NCBI GenBank assembly: GCA_036378675.1 | Contig: DASUWA010000033.1 | Coordinates: 23,709 to 87,708, forward strand | Source of the DNA: Acidimicrobiales bacterium | GTDB lineage: Bacteria; Actinomycetota; Acidimicrobiia; Acidimicrobiales; Palsa-688 | DNA length: 64,000 nt | Direction: 5' to 3' | Shown here: in pieces, positions 1 to 8,207 of the stretch | Position numbering within the stretch: position 1 is the stretch's first letter | Layout: each line of letters opens with the position of its first letter | Program-made: the position numbers and the translations under genes | The notes under the pieces: generated by a model | Databases searched by the model: none | Told to the model about the DNA's origin: nothing | Seen by the model: the letters and a program-made list of their open reading frames with translations, nothing else

Positions 1-145
1 GCTCTCCCTCGTCGAGGTTCCCTCGCATTCCGATGTGGCCGTTGGACAAAGCGAACACCGATTCGGTCTGAGCCAGAACGCTCAGGTCGAGCGAGGATTC
101 GGTTACCGACCAGGGGTCGACCGCGAAGGCAGGATGGGCAAACAC
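1..145 (-). CDS. Glycoside hydrolase family 65 phosphorylase, N-terminal fragment (runs off window)
   Basis: The first 48 codons read from a GTG at 145. The N-terminus contains PWSVTE followed by LAQTESVFALSNGHIGMRGN, the hallmark start of GH65 disaccharide phosphorylases (trehalose, maltose or kojibiose phosphorylase). These enzymes split a glucobiose with phosphate to give beta-glucose 1-phosphate. The gene starts just after the stop of the phosphoglucomutase-like gene on the same strand, the usual operon pairing, since that enzyme converts the product to glucose 6-phosphate. The exact substrate cannot be told from this fragment. Confidence 0.85.
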   Translation of the reverse strand, partial: MFAHPAFAVDPWSVTESSLDLSVLAQTESVFALSNGHIGMRGNLDEGE

Positions 146-147
146 AG

Positions 148-888
148 CTAACCGATCAGCTCGGCGAGATCCGTGACCACGATGTCCGCACCGTGAGCGG
201 CAAGTGCGTTCGACTGACCTACCCGATCCACCCCGACCACCAAGCCGAATCTGCCCGCGCGTCCCGCCTCGACTCCCGCCAGCGCGTCCTCGAATACCGC
301 CGCGGCGGAAGGATCCACGCCGAGCCCCCGGGCCGCCGCCAGGTAGGTGTCCGGAGCCGGCTTGCCCGCCAAGTGGTCGCGTTCCGCGACGATTCCGTCG
401 ACCACCTCGTCGAACATTCCCTCCAGACCCCCGACCCTGAGCACTTCTGACGTGTTGGCACTGGAGGATACGACCGCCGTGGCCAACTGCCGGCGGCGGA
501 CTTCCTGCAGGAAACGAAGTGATCCGGGATACACAGTCACCCCCCGCTCCTTGATCAGATGCAACACCAGATCATTCTTCCGATTAGACAGCCCGTAGAT
601 GGTCTCGGTTCCCGCCGGATCCTGCGGTTTTCCCTCTGGTAGGTCGATCCCGCGAGAACGCAAGAACTCGCGAGTCCCGTCGAGCCGGGGTCGCCCGTCG
701 ACGTACTGGTCGTAGTCGATGACCGAGTCGAACGGGACGAAGGGCTCGTTGTTGTTAGTCGCACGCTTGCCCAGGTATTCGTCGAACATCTGCTTCCAGG
801 CAGCTGCGTGAAGCTCGGCGGTGCTGGTCAGGACCCCATCCATGTCGAACAGGCAGGCCGTGATGCGTCGGGGCAGACGGACGGGCAC
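148..888 (-). CDS. HAD-superfamily beta-phosphoglucomutase-like hydrolase
   Basis: A 246-residue HAD protein. Motif I is FDMDGVLT near residue 14 (nucleophile and acid/base Asp), motif II is the VVSSSANT stretch, the motif III Lys lies in AGKPAPDTY and motif IV is VFEDALAGV. The insert after motif I forms the cap, as in beta-phosphoglucomutases. It probably interconverts beta-glucose 1-phosphate and glucose 6-phosphate, supported by the GH65 phosphorylase directly downstream. The start is a GTG only 11 bases from the divergent ATG at 900, so transcripts may be leaderless or one start may lie further in. Phosphatase activity on another sugar phosphate is possible. Confidence 0.85.
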   Translation of the reverse strand: MPVRLPRRITACLFDMDGVLTSTAELHAAAWKQMFDEYLGKRATNNNEPFVPFDSVIDYDQYVDGRPRLDGTREFLRSRGIDLPEGKPQDPAGTETIYGLSNRKNDLVLHLIKERGVTVYPGSLRFLQEVRRRQLATAVVSSSANTSEVLRVGGLEGMFDEVVDGIVAERDHLAGKPAPDTYLAAARGLGVDPSAAAVFEDALAGVEAGRAGRFGLVVGVDRVGQSNALAAHGADIVVTDLAELIG

Positions 889-899
889 AATGCGAGACT

Positions 900-1226
900 A
901 TGGCGGTCAATCCTCGCTCGCGCTCCCAACTGAACTCCCGTTCGAACGTTCCGGTGTCTGCAGACTCGCGTGAAGCACTAATCCTCGACAGGATCAAGGC
1001 GATACCTCAAGGATTCGTTCGCACCTACGGTGACATCTACCCGACGGCTCCGCGGCTGGTGGGCCGTGTGCTGGCAGCCACCACCGAGGATCTGCCATGG
1101 CATCGGGTGGTCCGAGCAAACGGGTCAGTCGCGAAGGGTTCGAGGCAGCTGAGGTTGCTCCGGCAGGAAGGAGTCCCGCTGCGGGGAGACCGTGTCGACC
1201 TCGCTCAGGCTCGGATGCCGTACTAA
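900..1226 (+). CDS. Alkyltransferase-like protein (ATL), inactive MGMT homologue
   Basis: A 108-residue protein of the O6-alkylguanine-DNA alkyltransferase C-terminal fold. The helix-turn-helix region contains IPQGFVRTYGDI. The active-site motif, PCHR in the true methyltransferase, reads PWHRVVRANG here, so Cys is replaced by Trp. That is the signature of ATL proteins, which bind O6-alkylguanine and hand the lesion to nucleotide excision repair instead of demethylating it. A GTG at 954 would remove an unconserved N-terminal tail and give 90 residues, so the start is uncertain. The 3' end overlaps the convergent monooxygenase gene by 4 bases. Confidence 0.88.
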   Translation: MAVNPRSRSQLNSRSNVPVSADSREALILDRIKAIPQGFVRTYGDIYPTAPRLVGRVLAATTEDLPWHRVVRANGSVAKGSRQLRLLRQEGVPLRGDRVDLAQARMPY

Positions 1227-1549
1227 GCGGACCGGAAGCCCCGGTGACTTAGCTGCTCGCAGACCGATATGGAGTACTCCTCGTAGTACTTCTCGCGTCC
1301 GTGACGCTGGGCGACGACGTGCTCAGGGTCGTCTCGCCAAGCATCCTGATGTTCCCGCGTCTCGAAGGTGATGATTGACACGCGTTCACCGTCGGGAGCG
1401 GTGAACGTCTTCAAATCCACGAATCCCGGCATCGCGCGGGCTCGCGACTCCATCCGGGCGGCTTCTTCGCCGTATCCGAGTTGGTCCGCATCGGGCCGGA
1501 GCCTCGAACGAAAAATGGTCACGATGCGGCTGGCGCCTGCGGGTTGCAT
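1223..1549 (-). CDS. Antibiotic biosynthesis monooxygenase (ABM) domain protein
   Basis: A 108-residue single-domain protein with the dimeric alpha/beta ferredoxin-like ABM pattern: an early strand (RIVTIFRSRL), a helix, MPGFVDLKTF, then strand ERVSIITFET followed by EHQDAWRDDPEH. The family covers cofactor-free monooxygenases, haem-degrading enzymes and unassigned small enzymes. No haem ligand or catalytic residue is obvious, so the substrate is unknown. The gene stands alone on this strand, about 60 bases after the VOC gene's stop. Confidence 0.7.
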   Translation of the reverse strand: MQPAGASRIVTIFRSRLRPDADQLGYGEEAARMESRARAMPGFVDLKTFTAPDGERVSIITFETREHQDAWRDDPEHVVAQRHGREKYYEEYSISVCEQLSHRGFRSA

Positions 1550-1612
1550 GCGACCAGATTGCCGGAGCCCGGAGGTGAGCGACGACTCAATACGCCGCCG
1601 CCTGCATCGGGG

Positions 1613-2905
1613 TTACAGCTGCCCGAGGTAGAAGCGGGTGCCCTGGTCGTCCTCGCACTCGGCGCTGATCCCGTAAGGCTGTTGCTCGGGATCGGTCGAT
1701 TGCCCACCGAGGGCACGCACCCGGCCAACCGCACGCTGGATGTCGTCCACCCGGTACATGGGCATGATGAAACTCCGTTCGTGTCCCCCGCTCAGGCCGG
1801 TCATGGGCACGGGACCTTCGGCGCCCCAGCCGTCCTCGACCCGTCCAGGGCGCCACCGCCAACCGAGCACCGAACCGTAGAAGTCCCTCGCCGCTGATGA
1901 ATCGGGCACGTACATGGTGATGTACGCCAGGTCGCCCGGTCGCCCGCTTTCGGGAGGCGGCGGGTCCCCAGCCCGTCCAACTCCCCCGGGCGGCTCGAAC
2001 AGCGCGAACTCGAGACCCTGGTTGTCCCTGCACATCGCCGTCGGGCCCCATGGCTCGTTGACCGGCTCCGCGGCGGAACCCCCCGAAGCCCGAACCGCTT
2101 CGAGAGTGGGTCCGAGGTCAGCGACGGCGTAGCAGAGGAACAGCGTCGGGTCGGGATGGCGAGGGTCGATGCCGTGAGGGAGCGAGAGCCCCCGCACCGC
2201 CCACCCCCACGTTCCGTCGTTGGGCTCGAACTCCCAGCCGAGCACCTCGGAGAAGAACCGCGATGCGCGTTCGGCGTCGCGAACCCAAAGCGACGCGTAC
2301 CCGACGTCGCCGTGCCTGATGCGAACGTAAGTACGAGGCGCCGAGGGCTCGGTCGAGATCAGCCACCTGTGCCCGAACGGATCTCGGATTACTCCGTTTC
2401 GTCCGTAGTCGTAATCGAGAACGTCACGTTCCAAGCTGGCGCCGGCGTCGACCGCCCGCGAGACCACTTCGTCGACGTTCGGAACACTGGCGTAGATGGT
2501 CACGGGGACTCCGCCCGCCGGTGATGGGGCCACGACACCGATCTCGGGGTATTCCTCGGAGAGCATCAGCAGGCCGCCGTTCGGGATCTCCAGCTCCGCG
2601 TGGCCGATACGGCCGTCCGGCATGACAATCGGCGAGCCGCGCAGGCGCGCACCAAGCGCCTCGCGATACCAGTCGATAGCGCGCTGCGCCCCAGCGACCG
2701 CGAGGTAAGGGAGGACCCGGACCTCCCCAGTTACAACGGCGGGGGACGGCGCAACTTCGACGTCTTCAAGGGTGAGATCTGACACGGTGACTCCTTTCGG
2801 GAGGTCGAACGCCTTCAAGAGGCGGGAACGGAGACGGTCGGAAAACTCCGGATCCGGAAGCTGAGCTTCGGACGGCACTCGGAGGGCATCGAAGGGGTCA
2901 GCCAT
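1613..2905 (-). CDS. Triple VOC/glyoxalase-fold protein partnered with ECF sigma factor
   Basis: From the ATG at 2905 the protein is 430 residues. It opens with DPFDALRVPSEAQLPDPEF, a short helical N-terminus I recall from VOC proteins encoded beside ECF sigma factors. Three vicinal-oxygen-chelate domains follow: one starting VRVLPYLAVAGAQRAIDWY (PhnB-like), one near GDVGYASLWVRDAERASRFF, and one near GDLAYITMYVPDSSAARDFY. The ATG overlaps the sigma-factor stop, so the two are translationally coupled. A longer reading frame to 2974 lies entirely inside the sigma gene and was not used. A role as a ligand-sensing partner of the sigma factor is inference; plain glyoxalase-type catalysis is the alternative. 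Confidence 0.8.
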   Translation of the reverse strand: MADPFDALRVPSEAQLPDPEFSDRLRSRLLKAFDLPKGVTVSDLTLEDVEVAPSPAVVTGEVRVLPYLAVAGAQRAIDWYREALGARLRGSPIVMPDGRIGHAELEIPNGGLLMLSEEYPEIGVVAPSPAGGVPVTIYASVPNVDEVVSRAVDAGASLERDVLDYDYGRNGVIRDPFGHRWLISTEPSAPRTYVRIRHGDVGYASLWVRDAERASRFFSEVLGWEFEPNDGTWGWAVRGLSLPHGIDPRHPDPTLFLCYAVADLGPTLEAVRASGGSAAEPVNEPWGPTAMCRDNQGLEFALFEPPGGVGRAGDPPPPESGRPGDLAYITMYVPDSSAARDFYGSVLGWRWRPGRVEDGWGAEGPVPMTGLSGGHERSFIMPMYRVDDIQRAVGRVRALGGQSTDPEQQPYGISAECEDDQGTRFYLGQL

Positions 2906-3428
2906 CGCAGTCCTCCTGTTCGTAAACGCGGCGAAAGGCCGCCTTGGCACGGATGAGCAGCGTCTCAGTGGCATGGACCGTGCGGCCGAGCTCGCTTGCT
3001 ATTTCAGGGACTGGCAGGTCGTCGAGGTAGCGAAGCGTGAGGGCCGCTTTCTGGAAGGGAGCGAGCTTGTCGAGCACCGACCGAGCTCTCATCGCCTCCA
3101 TACGGACGTCCCAAGGATCTACGGCTTCAACCGTTCCGAATTCGTCGGCCAACGCACGCAGGCCGCGATCCTTCCGGCTCTCTCTGCGCCAATAGTCGAC
3201 AAGCTTGTGCCGGGCCACGCCGATCGCCCAGGGCACGCCGATGGGCGTGGCGGGCTCTTTTCTCGCCACATCGACAGCCGTCAGGAATACCTCAGAAGTG
3301 ATCTCCTCGGCGATCGACCGGCTCGGGCAACGCGCCGAGAGGTAGCCGTAGACGTGGGGCAAGGCGTTGTCGTAGAAGGCGATGAAGTCCTCCCTCGAAT
3401 GGTCGCTTGCCGGCATCTGCTGGCTCAC
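2898..3428 (-). CDS. ECF-type RNA polymerase sigma factor
   Basis: A 176-residue protein with only sigma region 2 (around DFIAFYDNALPHVYGYLSAR to WAIGVARHKLVDYWRRE) and region 4 (LAPFQKAALTLRYLDDLPVPEIASELGRT), the layout of extracytoplasmic-function sigma factors. It should direct RNA polymerase to a small regulon. No transmembrane anti-sigma gene is adjacent; the only coupled gene encodes the triple-VOC protein, suggesting non-classical control. The bases upstream contain a small palindrome-like GTTCGGGGGAAC, but I cannot assign an autoregulatory promoter. Confidence 0.9.
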   Translation of the reverse strand: MSQQMPASDHSREDFIAFYDNALPHVYGYLSARCPSRSIAEEITSEVFLTAVDVARKEPATPIGVPWAIGVARHKLVDYWRRESRKDRGLRALADEFGTVEAVDPWDVRMEAMRARSVLDKLAPFQKAALTLRYLDDLPVPEIASELGRTVHATETLLIRAKAAFRRVYEQEDCDG

Positions 3429-3661
3429 ATCCCCTAAATCGTTCGGGGGAACCCGATTCCGACGCTCCGCCGGGAACTTTTTTTGACTTCTTTGATCGAG
3501 AGCACGAGGGAAATGATCGCTCAGACCCGGTTCTTGCTGATCCCGCCGCTTAGCAGACCTCCCGACCCTCCTTCCTTTTCGCCCTCTACGGTCGATAACC
3601 CTTCAGTTCTGGCCGATTTGCGCCGACACGTCGATCTGGACGGGTCCGCGTGAAGGAGACA

Positions 3662-3726
3662 ACGGTGGACGATTCCGCATCGGCGGAGGACGATTTTGCA
3701 TTGACGGTGGACGATTCCGCATCGGC
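3662..3726 (+). repeat. Short tandem repeat at the 5' end of the response regulator gene
   Basis: Three in-frame 21-base units start at 3665, 3686 and 3707. Units 1 and 3 share the 23-base stretch 3662-3684 / 3704-3726 exactly, while the middle unit has diverged. The first unit contains the start codon, so the third repeats the start context (ACG then GTG) inside the gene. Confidence 0.85.
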
Positions 3727-4114
3727 CGTGCTGGTTATTGACGATGAGCCATCGATCGTTCGGCTTCTGCGAGTGCTTCTGGAAGCCGACGGTTTCGTTG
3801 TCTTCGAGGCGATGACCGGCCCGATGGGGCTGGGGTTGATCCCGGTCGTCGAGCCGAAGGCAGTCGTCCTGGATGTGATGATGCCCGGGATGGACGGGGT
3901 CGAGGTGTGTTCTCACATAACCGAGGAGTTCCCGGACCTTCCGGTGGTCATCCTCACCGGTCGCGACGATCGTGAGCTCGAGGAGCGCTGCATGGCTGCC
4001 GGCGCGAAGCGCTTCATGACAAAGCCGGTTCTGCCGGGGCAGCTCACCCGGGTTCTGAACGATGTCCTCGCGCCGGATGGGGACCGATCGCGAGGTCCTG
4101 CGGCCGTCGACTGA
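3665..4114 (+). CDS. Single-domain response regulator (CheY-like)
   Basis: A 149-residue receiver domain: acidic pocket VLVIDDEPS, phospho-acceptor Asp in AVVLDVMMPGMDG, Thr in VVILTGRDD and Lys in FMTKPV. No output domain follows, so it acts by protein contact or phosphorelay. The GTG at 3665 is preferred over the GTG at 3650 because AAGGAG at 3653-3658 sits 6 bases before it. The N-terminus is a threefold 21-base tandem repeat encoding VDDSASA, EDDFALT, VDDSASA before the domain proper. No histidine kinase lies in the window. Confidence 0.9.
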   Translation: MDDSASAEDDFALTVDDSASAVLVIDDEPSIVRLLRVLLEADGFVVFEAMTGPMGLGLIPVVEPKAVVLDVMMPGMDGVEVCSHITEEFPDLPVVILTGRDDRELEERCMAAGAKRFMTKPVLPGQLTRVLNDVLAPDGDRSRGPAAVD

Positions 4115-4127
4115 ATAGGGTGCGAGC

Positions 4128-5372
4128 ATGCGCATCCTCGAACACCCCGATTGGGTTCGACGGCTGAACTACTTCGGCGACGCCGTAGGGAACCCAGCTC
4201 GCATCGTCGGCCTTGACGCGCGCGAGATGCTGGACGTTGCCAGCTCGGCCTGCGGCCTAACCGATCTGGGCGAAGACGAATGGCCGGGCTGGACCGAGAC
4301 CTACGAACGGCAGATCGCCTCGATCAACGCCGACTCGAATCTGCATCTGCTCGGTCGCGTCCTCACGCGGAGCGAGGTGCTGCGCGTTCTCGAGACGTGG
4401 CTGCGCCTTCAGCAGCTCTGGAAGGAGCACCCGTCGACCGGCACCACCGCGATCAGAGAGCCCGTCTTCGTCGTGGGACCTCCGCGTACCGGAACGACCA
4501 TCCTGCTCGAGCTTTTGGCGCTCGACCCGCAACTCCGAGCCCCGCTGGCCTACGAGGCTCTCTACCCGTTGAAGCAGAGCGGCAGCATCGAGACCCGTCT
4601 CAAACTGTCCGAGTCTGAGCAGGAGCTGTGGGCCGACATTCATCCACCGTTCATGGCGATGCACGAGCTCGCCAGCGGTCTCCCCTGCGAGTGCGTGCAC
4701 TTCCTGATGTACGACTTCTCCGGGCCGTACTGGGGGATGCTTTACGACACGCCGTCCTTCATGGGTTGGCAGCTGGAGCATCTCGAGACGCTTGGACGCG
4801 TGTACCGGCTTCATCGTCGAATGCTTCAGACCTTCCAGCATGAGACTCCTGACGCTCGCCCGCGTCGATGGCTGCTGAAGTCACCGTTTCACGTGTCGAC
4901 CCTTCCCGCGCTGTTCGCCGAGTACCCGGATGCGAAGGTCATCCACACCCACCGCGACCCGCAGAAGTTCCTCCCCTCGTTGATCAGCATTCTCTCAGCG
5001 GTGCGTTTCATGCGCAGCGATGCTGTGGACGTTGGCGCGCTAGCAGGCGCGATGGAAGCCATGTACAAGATGTTCCTTGAAGGCACTATCCACGCGAGGG
5101 AAAACGCCGAGATCCCCGACAAGCAAATCGTCGACTCGCACTTCATCGAGCTGATGTCCGACCCCGTGAGCGCCTTACGCCGGATCTATGGCGAACTGCA
5201 GCTGGATTGGCCCGACAATCACGAGCAAGTCGTAAAGGACTACCTCGTCAACAAACCCAAGGACAAACATGGGGCTCACGCGTACTCATTACCTGACGTG
5301 GGACTCGAGCGGGAATCAGTGAGGCGAAGCTTCGCGCCCTACGTCGCCCACTACGGAATCGCAGAGGAATGA
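4128..5372 (+). CDS. Sulfotransferase family protein
   Basis: A 414-residue protein with the PAPS-binding 5'-phosphosulfate loop VFVVGPPRTGTTILLELLA near residue 115 and the 3'-phosphate region AKVIHTHRDPQKFLPSLIS near residue 265. In the family such enzymes move sulfate from PAPS to a hydroxyl or amine acceptor. The acceptor here is unknown; actinobacterial relatives are often annotated on lipids or glycans. The gene follows the response regulator by 13 bases and converges with a DUF1214 gene 4 bases past its stop. Confidence 0.88.
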   Translation: MRILEHPDWVRRLNYFGDAVGNPARIVGLDAREMLDVASSACGLTDLGEDEWPGWTETYERQIASINADSNLHLLGRVLTRSEVLRVLETWLRLQQLWKEHPSTGTTAIREPVFVVGPPRTGTTILLELLALDPQLRAPLAYEALYPLKQSGSIETRLKLSESEQELWADIHPPFMAMHELASGLPCECVHFLMYDFSGPYWGMLYDTPSFMGWQLEHLETLGRVYRLHRRMLQTFQHETPDARPRRWLLKSPFHVSTLPALFAEYPDAKVIHTHRDPQKFLPSLISILSAVRFMRSDAVDVGALAGAMEAMYKMFLEGTIHARENAEIPDKQIVDSHFIELMSDPVSALRRIYGELQLDWPDNHEQVVKDYLVNKPKDKHGAHAYSLPDVGLERESVRRSFAPYVAHYGIAEE

Positions 5373-5376
5373 CGCC

Positions 5377-6477
5377 TCAGAAGTCCGCAAGGTCGACCAC
5401 TTGCGCGTCGGGAGTTTCGATCGGGCCGGCTGGGAGCATGTAGCGCCAGAACACGAGCCCAAATGGCCTGCCTTCCGTGTCAAGCCAATTCGGCGCGCCG
5501 GGATCCCGGTGCGACAGAACGATTCGAAACGTCCCGTCGGGTTCGACGTGGGTTTGAGCGCGATTGAGCGATACCTGGCGATGTGCGTAGTCGTAAGTCT
5601 GCAAATGCCGGTTCCAAAGGGACACGTTGGCGCAACGACACTCAGGCCAGCGACCGGTCATCAGCAGTGCCTGATCCGGACCGAGGAAATACGGAGCCAT
5701 GCTGTAAGCGGCATCGGCCGCCGCAAGGGCATGATCACCGGGGGATACCGGCGGCGGGAAGACGTTGATCTCTCGGGAGACAAAGGCGGGCTGTTCACCC
5801 TCACCGGGTCTGGTCTGCTCCAGAGATCTGGACCTGACATAGCGCTCCACCCGCCGAAATCCTGCTGCGACAGAGGCATCGTTGGGCGCCGGCAAGGGCG
5901 TTGGGCTGTCCAGGAGATCGATGCGAAGGGCCAGGTCCGGAATCGGGGGCACAGCCGCTGAGGCCTCCTGCTCGAAATAATGGCGGGTCGTCACGCGCGT
6001 GGCATCGTCGTCCAGACCGATCCAGTTGCGGTCTCTTCTCGGCCCGCCGAGAAAGACCTCGAACCGACCTTCGGCGTCAATGTCGAACTCGGTGTCGTTG
6101 AGCACCCCCGCCGTTCGCTTGGGGAAGGCGCCGCCGACCCCGCCGGCCTCGACCGTGAAGGACACGTACACCGCACCGGCCGTCCGTCCGGTCACCCGAT
6201 AGGCGAACCCAGGCGACACCGCGGCGTCGAAATATATGGCATCCGCGTTGTCGCCGAGGCTTTTCCGGGTCGACGTGACTATCTGTCGAAAGACCGGCTG
6301 GCTCGGGTCGTCCTCGAAATGGCCAACGAACCCGCCTTCCAGCAGATGGGCCACGACCCTGAGCCCTCCGGCCACATCGTCCGGGGACGACAGCCCCCAC
6401 TCGAGGCCGCAGAATCGGTCGGCCACCTCTCGCATAGTGGAAAGCAACTCGTCGAAAGCTGCCCGGGCCTCGCTCAC
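5377..6477 (-). CDS. DUF1214 domain protein
   Basis: About 366 residues if the GTG at 6477 is used; a TTG at 6534 would overlap the upstream gene by 46 bases. The C-terminal half fits DUF1214 as I recall it (FLGPDQALLMTGRWPECRCANVSLWN, then SHRDPGAPNWLDTEGRPFGL). The domain is common in actinobacteria and has no settled biochemical role. No signal peptide is apparent. It lies 12 bases after the NTF2-like gene on the same strand and next to the convergent sulfotransferase, suggesting a functional set. Confidence 0.75.
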   Translation of the reverse strand: MSEARAAFDELLSTMREVADRFCGLEWGLSSPDDVAGGLRVVAHLLEGGFVGHFEDDPSQPVFRQIVTSTRKSLGDNADAIYFDAAVSPGFAYRVTGRTAGAVYVSFTVEAGGVGGAFPKRTAGVLNDTEFDIDAEGRFEVFLGGPRRDRNWIGLDDDATRVTTRHYFEQEASAAVPPIPDLALRIDLLDSPTPLPAPNDASVAAGFRRVERYVRSRSLEQTRPGEGEQPAFVSREINVFPPPVSPGDHALAAADAAYSMAPYFLGPDQALLMTGRWPECRCANVSLWNRHLQTYDYAHRQVSLNRAQTHVEPDGTFRIVLSHRDPGAPNWLDTEGRPFGLVFWRYMLPAGPIETPDAQVVDLADF

Positions 6478-6488
6478 GCGGTTGGCGC

Positions 6489-6962
6489 TCAGGAAGAGCC
6501 GGGCGAGTCTTGACCGGGGTGATGGTCCTTCCAAGCCTTCATCCAGGCCATGACCATCTCCCCGAATTCAGCGGGGTTGTAGATGTCCTCCTCTTCCGAG
6601 AAAAGCCCATCGCCGGCATAGATCAACCGGGTCCAGTTCACGGCTCGGTACTCCTTGCCGTCCCCGGGGTCGGTCATAACGTTGGCGATCTGTCCGACTA
6701 TCACCCCGTTCTCGGCGTCGATCACGTGCCAATCCCATGGATACGACTGCATCTGGTTGATCGGCCAGCGTGCCATTTCAGGGACGATCCATTCACGAAC
6801 GGCTTTCTTGCCGTGGAACTCGCCGTAGTGATGCTCGACGTAGTGAACGTCGTCTGTGAAACAGTCGAGGAAGACTTCCCAATTCCCAGTTCGTCCGGCC
6901 TCGGCGGCTGCTGACCGATAGTGGTCGAAGGCCGCTTCGATATCCCCTCTGGTGTACGTCAC
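6489..6962 (-). CDS. SnoaL/NTF2-like protein
   Basis: A 157-residue cone-shaped NTF2-fold protein: N-terminal helix, then WEVFLDCFTDDVHYVEHHYGEFHGKKAVREW, and a beta-sheet ending NWTRLIYAGDGLFSEEEDIYNPAEF. Members are polyketide cyclases, dehydratases, isomerases or ligand-binding proteins. No specific catalytic pair could be assigned. It is the first gene of a two-gene unit with the DUF1214 protein. Confidence 0.8.
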   Translation of the reverse strand: MTYTRGDIEAAFDHYRSAAAEAGRTGNWEVFLDCFTDDVHYVEHHYGEFHGKKAVREWIVPEMARWPINQMQSYPWDWHVIDAENGVIVGQIANVMTDPGDGKEYRAVNWTRLIYAGDGLFSEEEDIYNPAEFGEMVMAWMKAWKDHHPGQDSPGSS

Positions 6963-7085
6963 GATCGAGAAGATACTCGGCGCCCGTAGGGTCTACCTCT
7001 CGCGCACTTCATTTCTGGTGATCCCACCAGATCGGGTGCCACCCGCTGAGAGCATCTCTCCCCCGATTGCGGGCATACTTGTCGC

Positions 7086-7253
7086 GTGAAGCGCCGCCTC
7101 AACGCGTCGCAGGTCGCCGAGCTAGCCGAACTGCTCGAAGAAGCCCCGGTTCGGGCCGGCGTAGTCGACCAAGTCCTCCAAGCGGCCGAGGAGCGAAGAG
7201 GAATGACCCCTAGGCTGGATGAAGACCGCAGGGAGCAGGAGGGTCCGGGCTAG
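7086..7253 (+). CDS. Small hypothetical protein (55 aa)
   Basis: An open frame from GTG 7086 to TAG 7253. The product begins VKRRLNASQVAELAELLEE and is highly charged and helical, with no recognised domain. A CATACT element 7-12 bases before the GTG could be a -10 box for a leaderless transcript; no Shine-Dalgarno is visible. The amphipathic pattern argues for a real gene, but this could be chance. Confidence 0.4.
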   Translation: MKRRLNASQVAELAELLEEAPVRAGVVDQVLQAAEERRGMTPRLDEDRREQEGPG

Positions 7254-7289
7254 CGCTTCAAGAAAGATCGAGCCTACGATTCGGGACCG

Positions 7290-7702
7290 ATGGCTCTCGC
7301 GCTGCGGAGATCCAATCGGCTGATTGTGGGTCTCATTGGTGCCCAGGCGATGAACGCCGCGTTCGACACCGTTGCGCTGTACCCCGTGGCTCGATCATCC
7401 AAATGGGGCGTCGGTCTAAGCGTTGGGCCAGCGAGCATCTCGACCACCTCGGATTCCCAGATCAGCTCCGATTCGTCTTCCCGATAGTCAAGGCGAGTTC
7501 GGCACTCGGCCTCGCCGTCGGACTTCGGTCCCGAGCCGTAGGGAGGTTGACGGCCGCTTCGATCGTCGCCTACTTCATCATCGGTCTCGGCTTCCACGCC
7601 CGAGCCAAGGACGCAGCGACCGAATACGCCCCGGCGGTCGGCATGCTCTTGTGGTCGTACTTGGTGCTGCGTGCCTTCGGATCCGATGCAAGCTCCGACT
7701 GA
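7290..7702 (+). pseudogene. DoxX-like membrane protein gene with frameshift
   Basis: Two overlapping frames make one DoxX-like protein. The first (from 7290) gives MALALRRSNRLIVGLIGAQ and continues to SSKWGVGLS. The second resumes at about 7425 as RWASEHLDHLGFPDQLRFVF, then hydrophobic segments to the TAG at 7700-7702. The frame changes between about 7415 and 7430, in the stretch reading GGTCTAAGCGTTGGGCC. Either a one-base indel inactivated the gene or the assembly has an error. The second half is too intact for an old pseudogene. Confidence 0.7.
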
Positions 7703-8207
7703 ACCTTCGGCGATCGCCAAAGGAAGCGATCTTCGAGTGGTTCCGTTCATCCCCGCGGCCGTCCTGACGCTTGTCACGGGCGGGATCATGATGACTGCCG
7801 GATACATCTTCGCCACCGACGGGTGGGCGCTGGCTGGACCAATCATGATTCCATCGGGTCCGCTCATCTCCGTAGCCTTCGCTCTCGCGAGACGACCCAG
7901 AAGACCTGCACGGTCTTCTGACATGAAGGTCCGAGTCCGACACATCGCGTCGATCGCCCTCGGGCTGCCCTCTCCGGGAGGCGATGTGACGTTGACGGTG
8001 ACACTGCTGATCACCATCGTCACCCTCCTTGCTGGGGCAGTGATGGTCGTCGCCGGTTACGCCACCGCAGCGTGGAATCTCGCGATCGCGCCGCCGCTGA
8101 TTGTGGCGAGCGGATTGATCATCACAGGAGCGTTCGTCATCGCCGATAGAGCGGATCGCTCAGGCAATCGTGATCAAGATCGGAGCGAACGGATTAAGGA
8201 GGAATAG
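7671..8207 (+). CDS. Four-helix membrane protein with internal duplication
   Basis: A 178-residue hydrophobic protein made of two similar halves, residues about 22-78 and 103-160. Each half has a helix pair with the shared pattern T-L-V/L-x-G-x-x-M-x-x-AGY, then W-x-x-A-x-P-x-x-I-x-SG-L-I, then a positively charged end. It looks like a tandem duplication of a two-helix unit. No family or function is recognised. The start at 7671 lies inside the DoxX reading; an ATG at 7686 is an alternative. Its stop shares a base with the start of the SDR gene, so the two are coupled. Confidence 0.7.
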   Translation: MPSDPMQAPTEPSAIAKGSDLRVVPFIPAAVLTLVTGGIMMTAGYIFATDGWALAGPIMIPSGPLISVAFALARRPRRPARSSDMKVRVRHIASIALGLPSPGGDVTLTVTLLITIVTLLAGAVMVVAGYATAAWNLAIAPPLIVASGLIITGAFVIADRADRSGNRDQDRSERIKEE

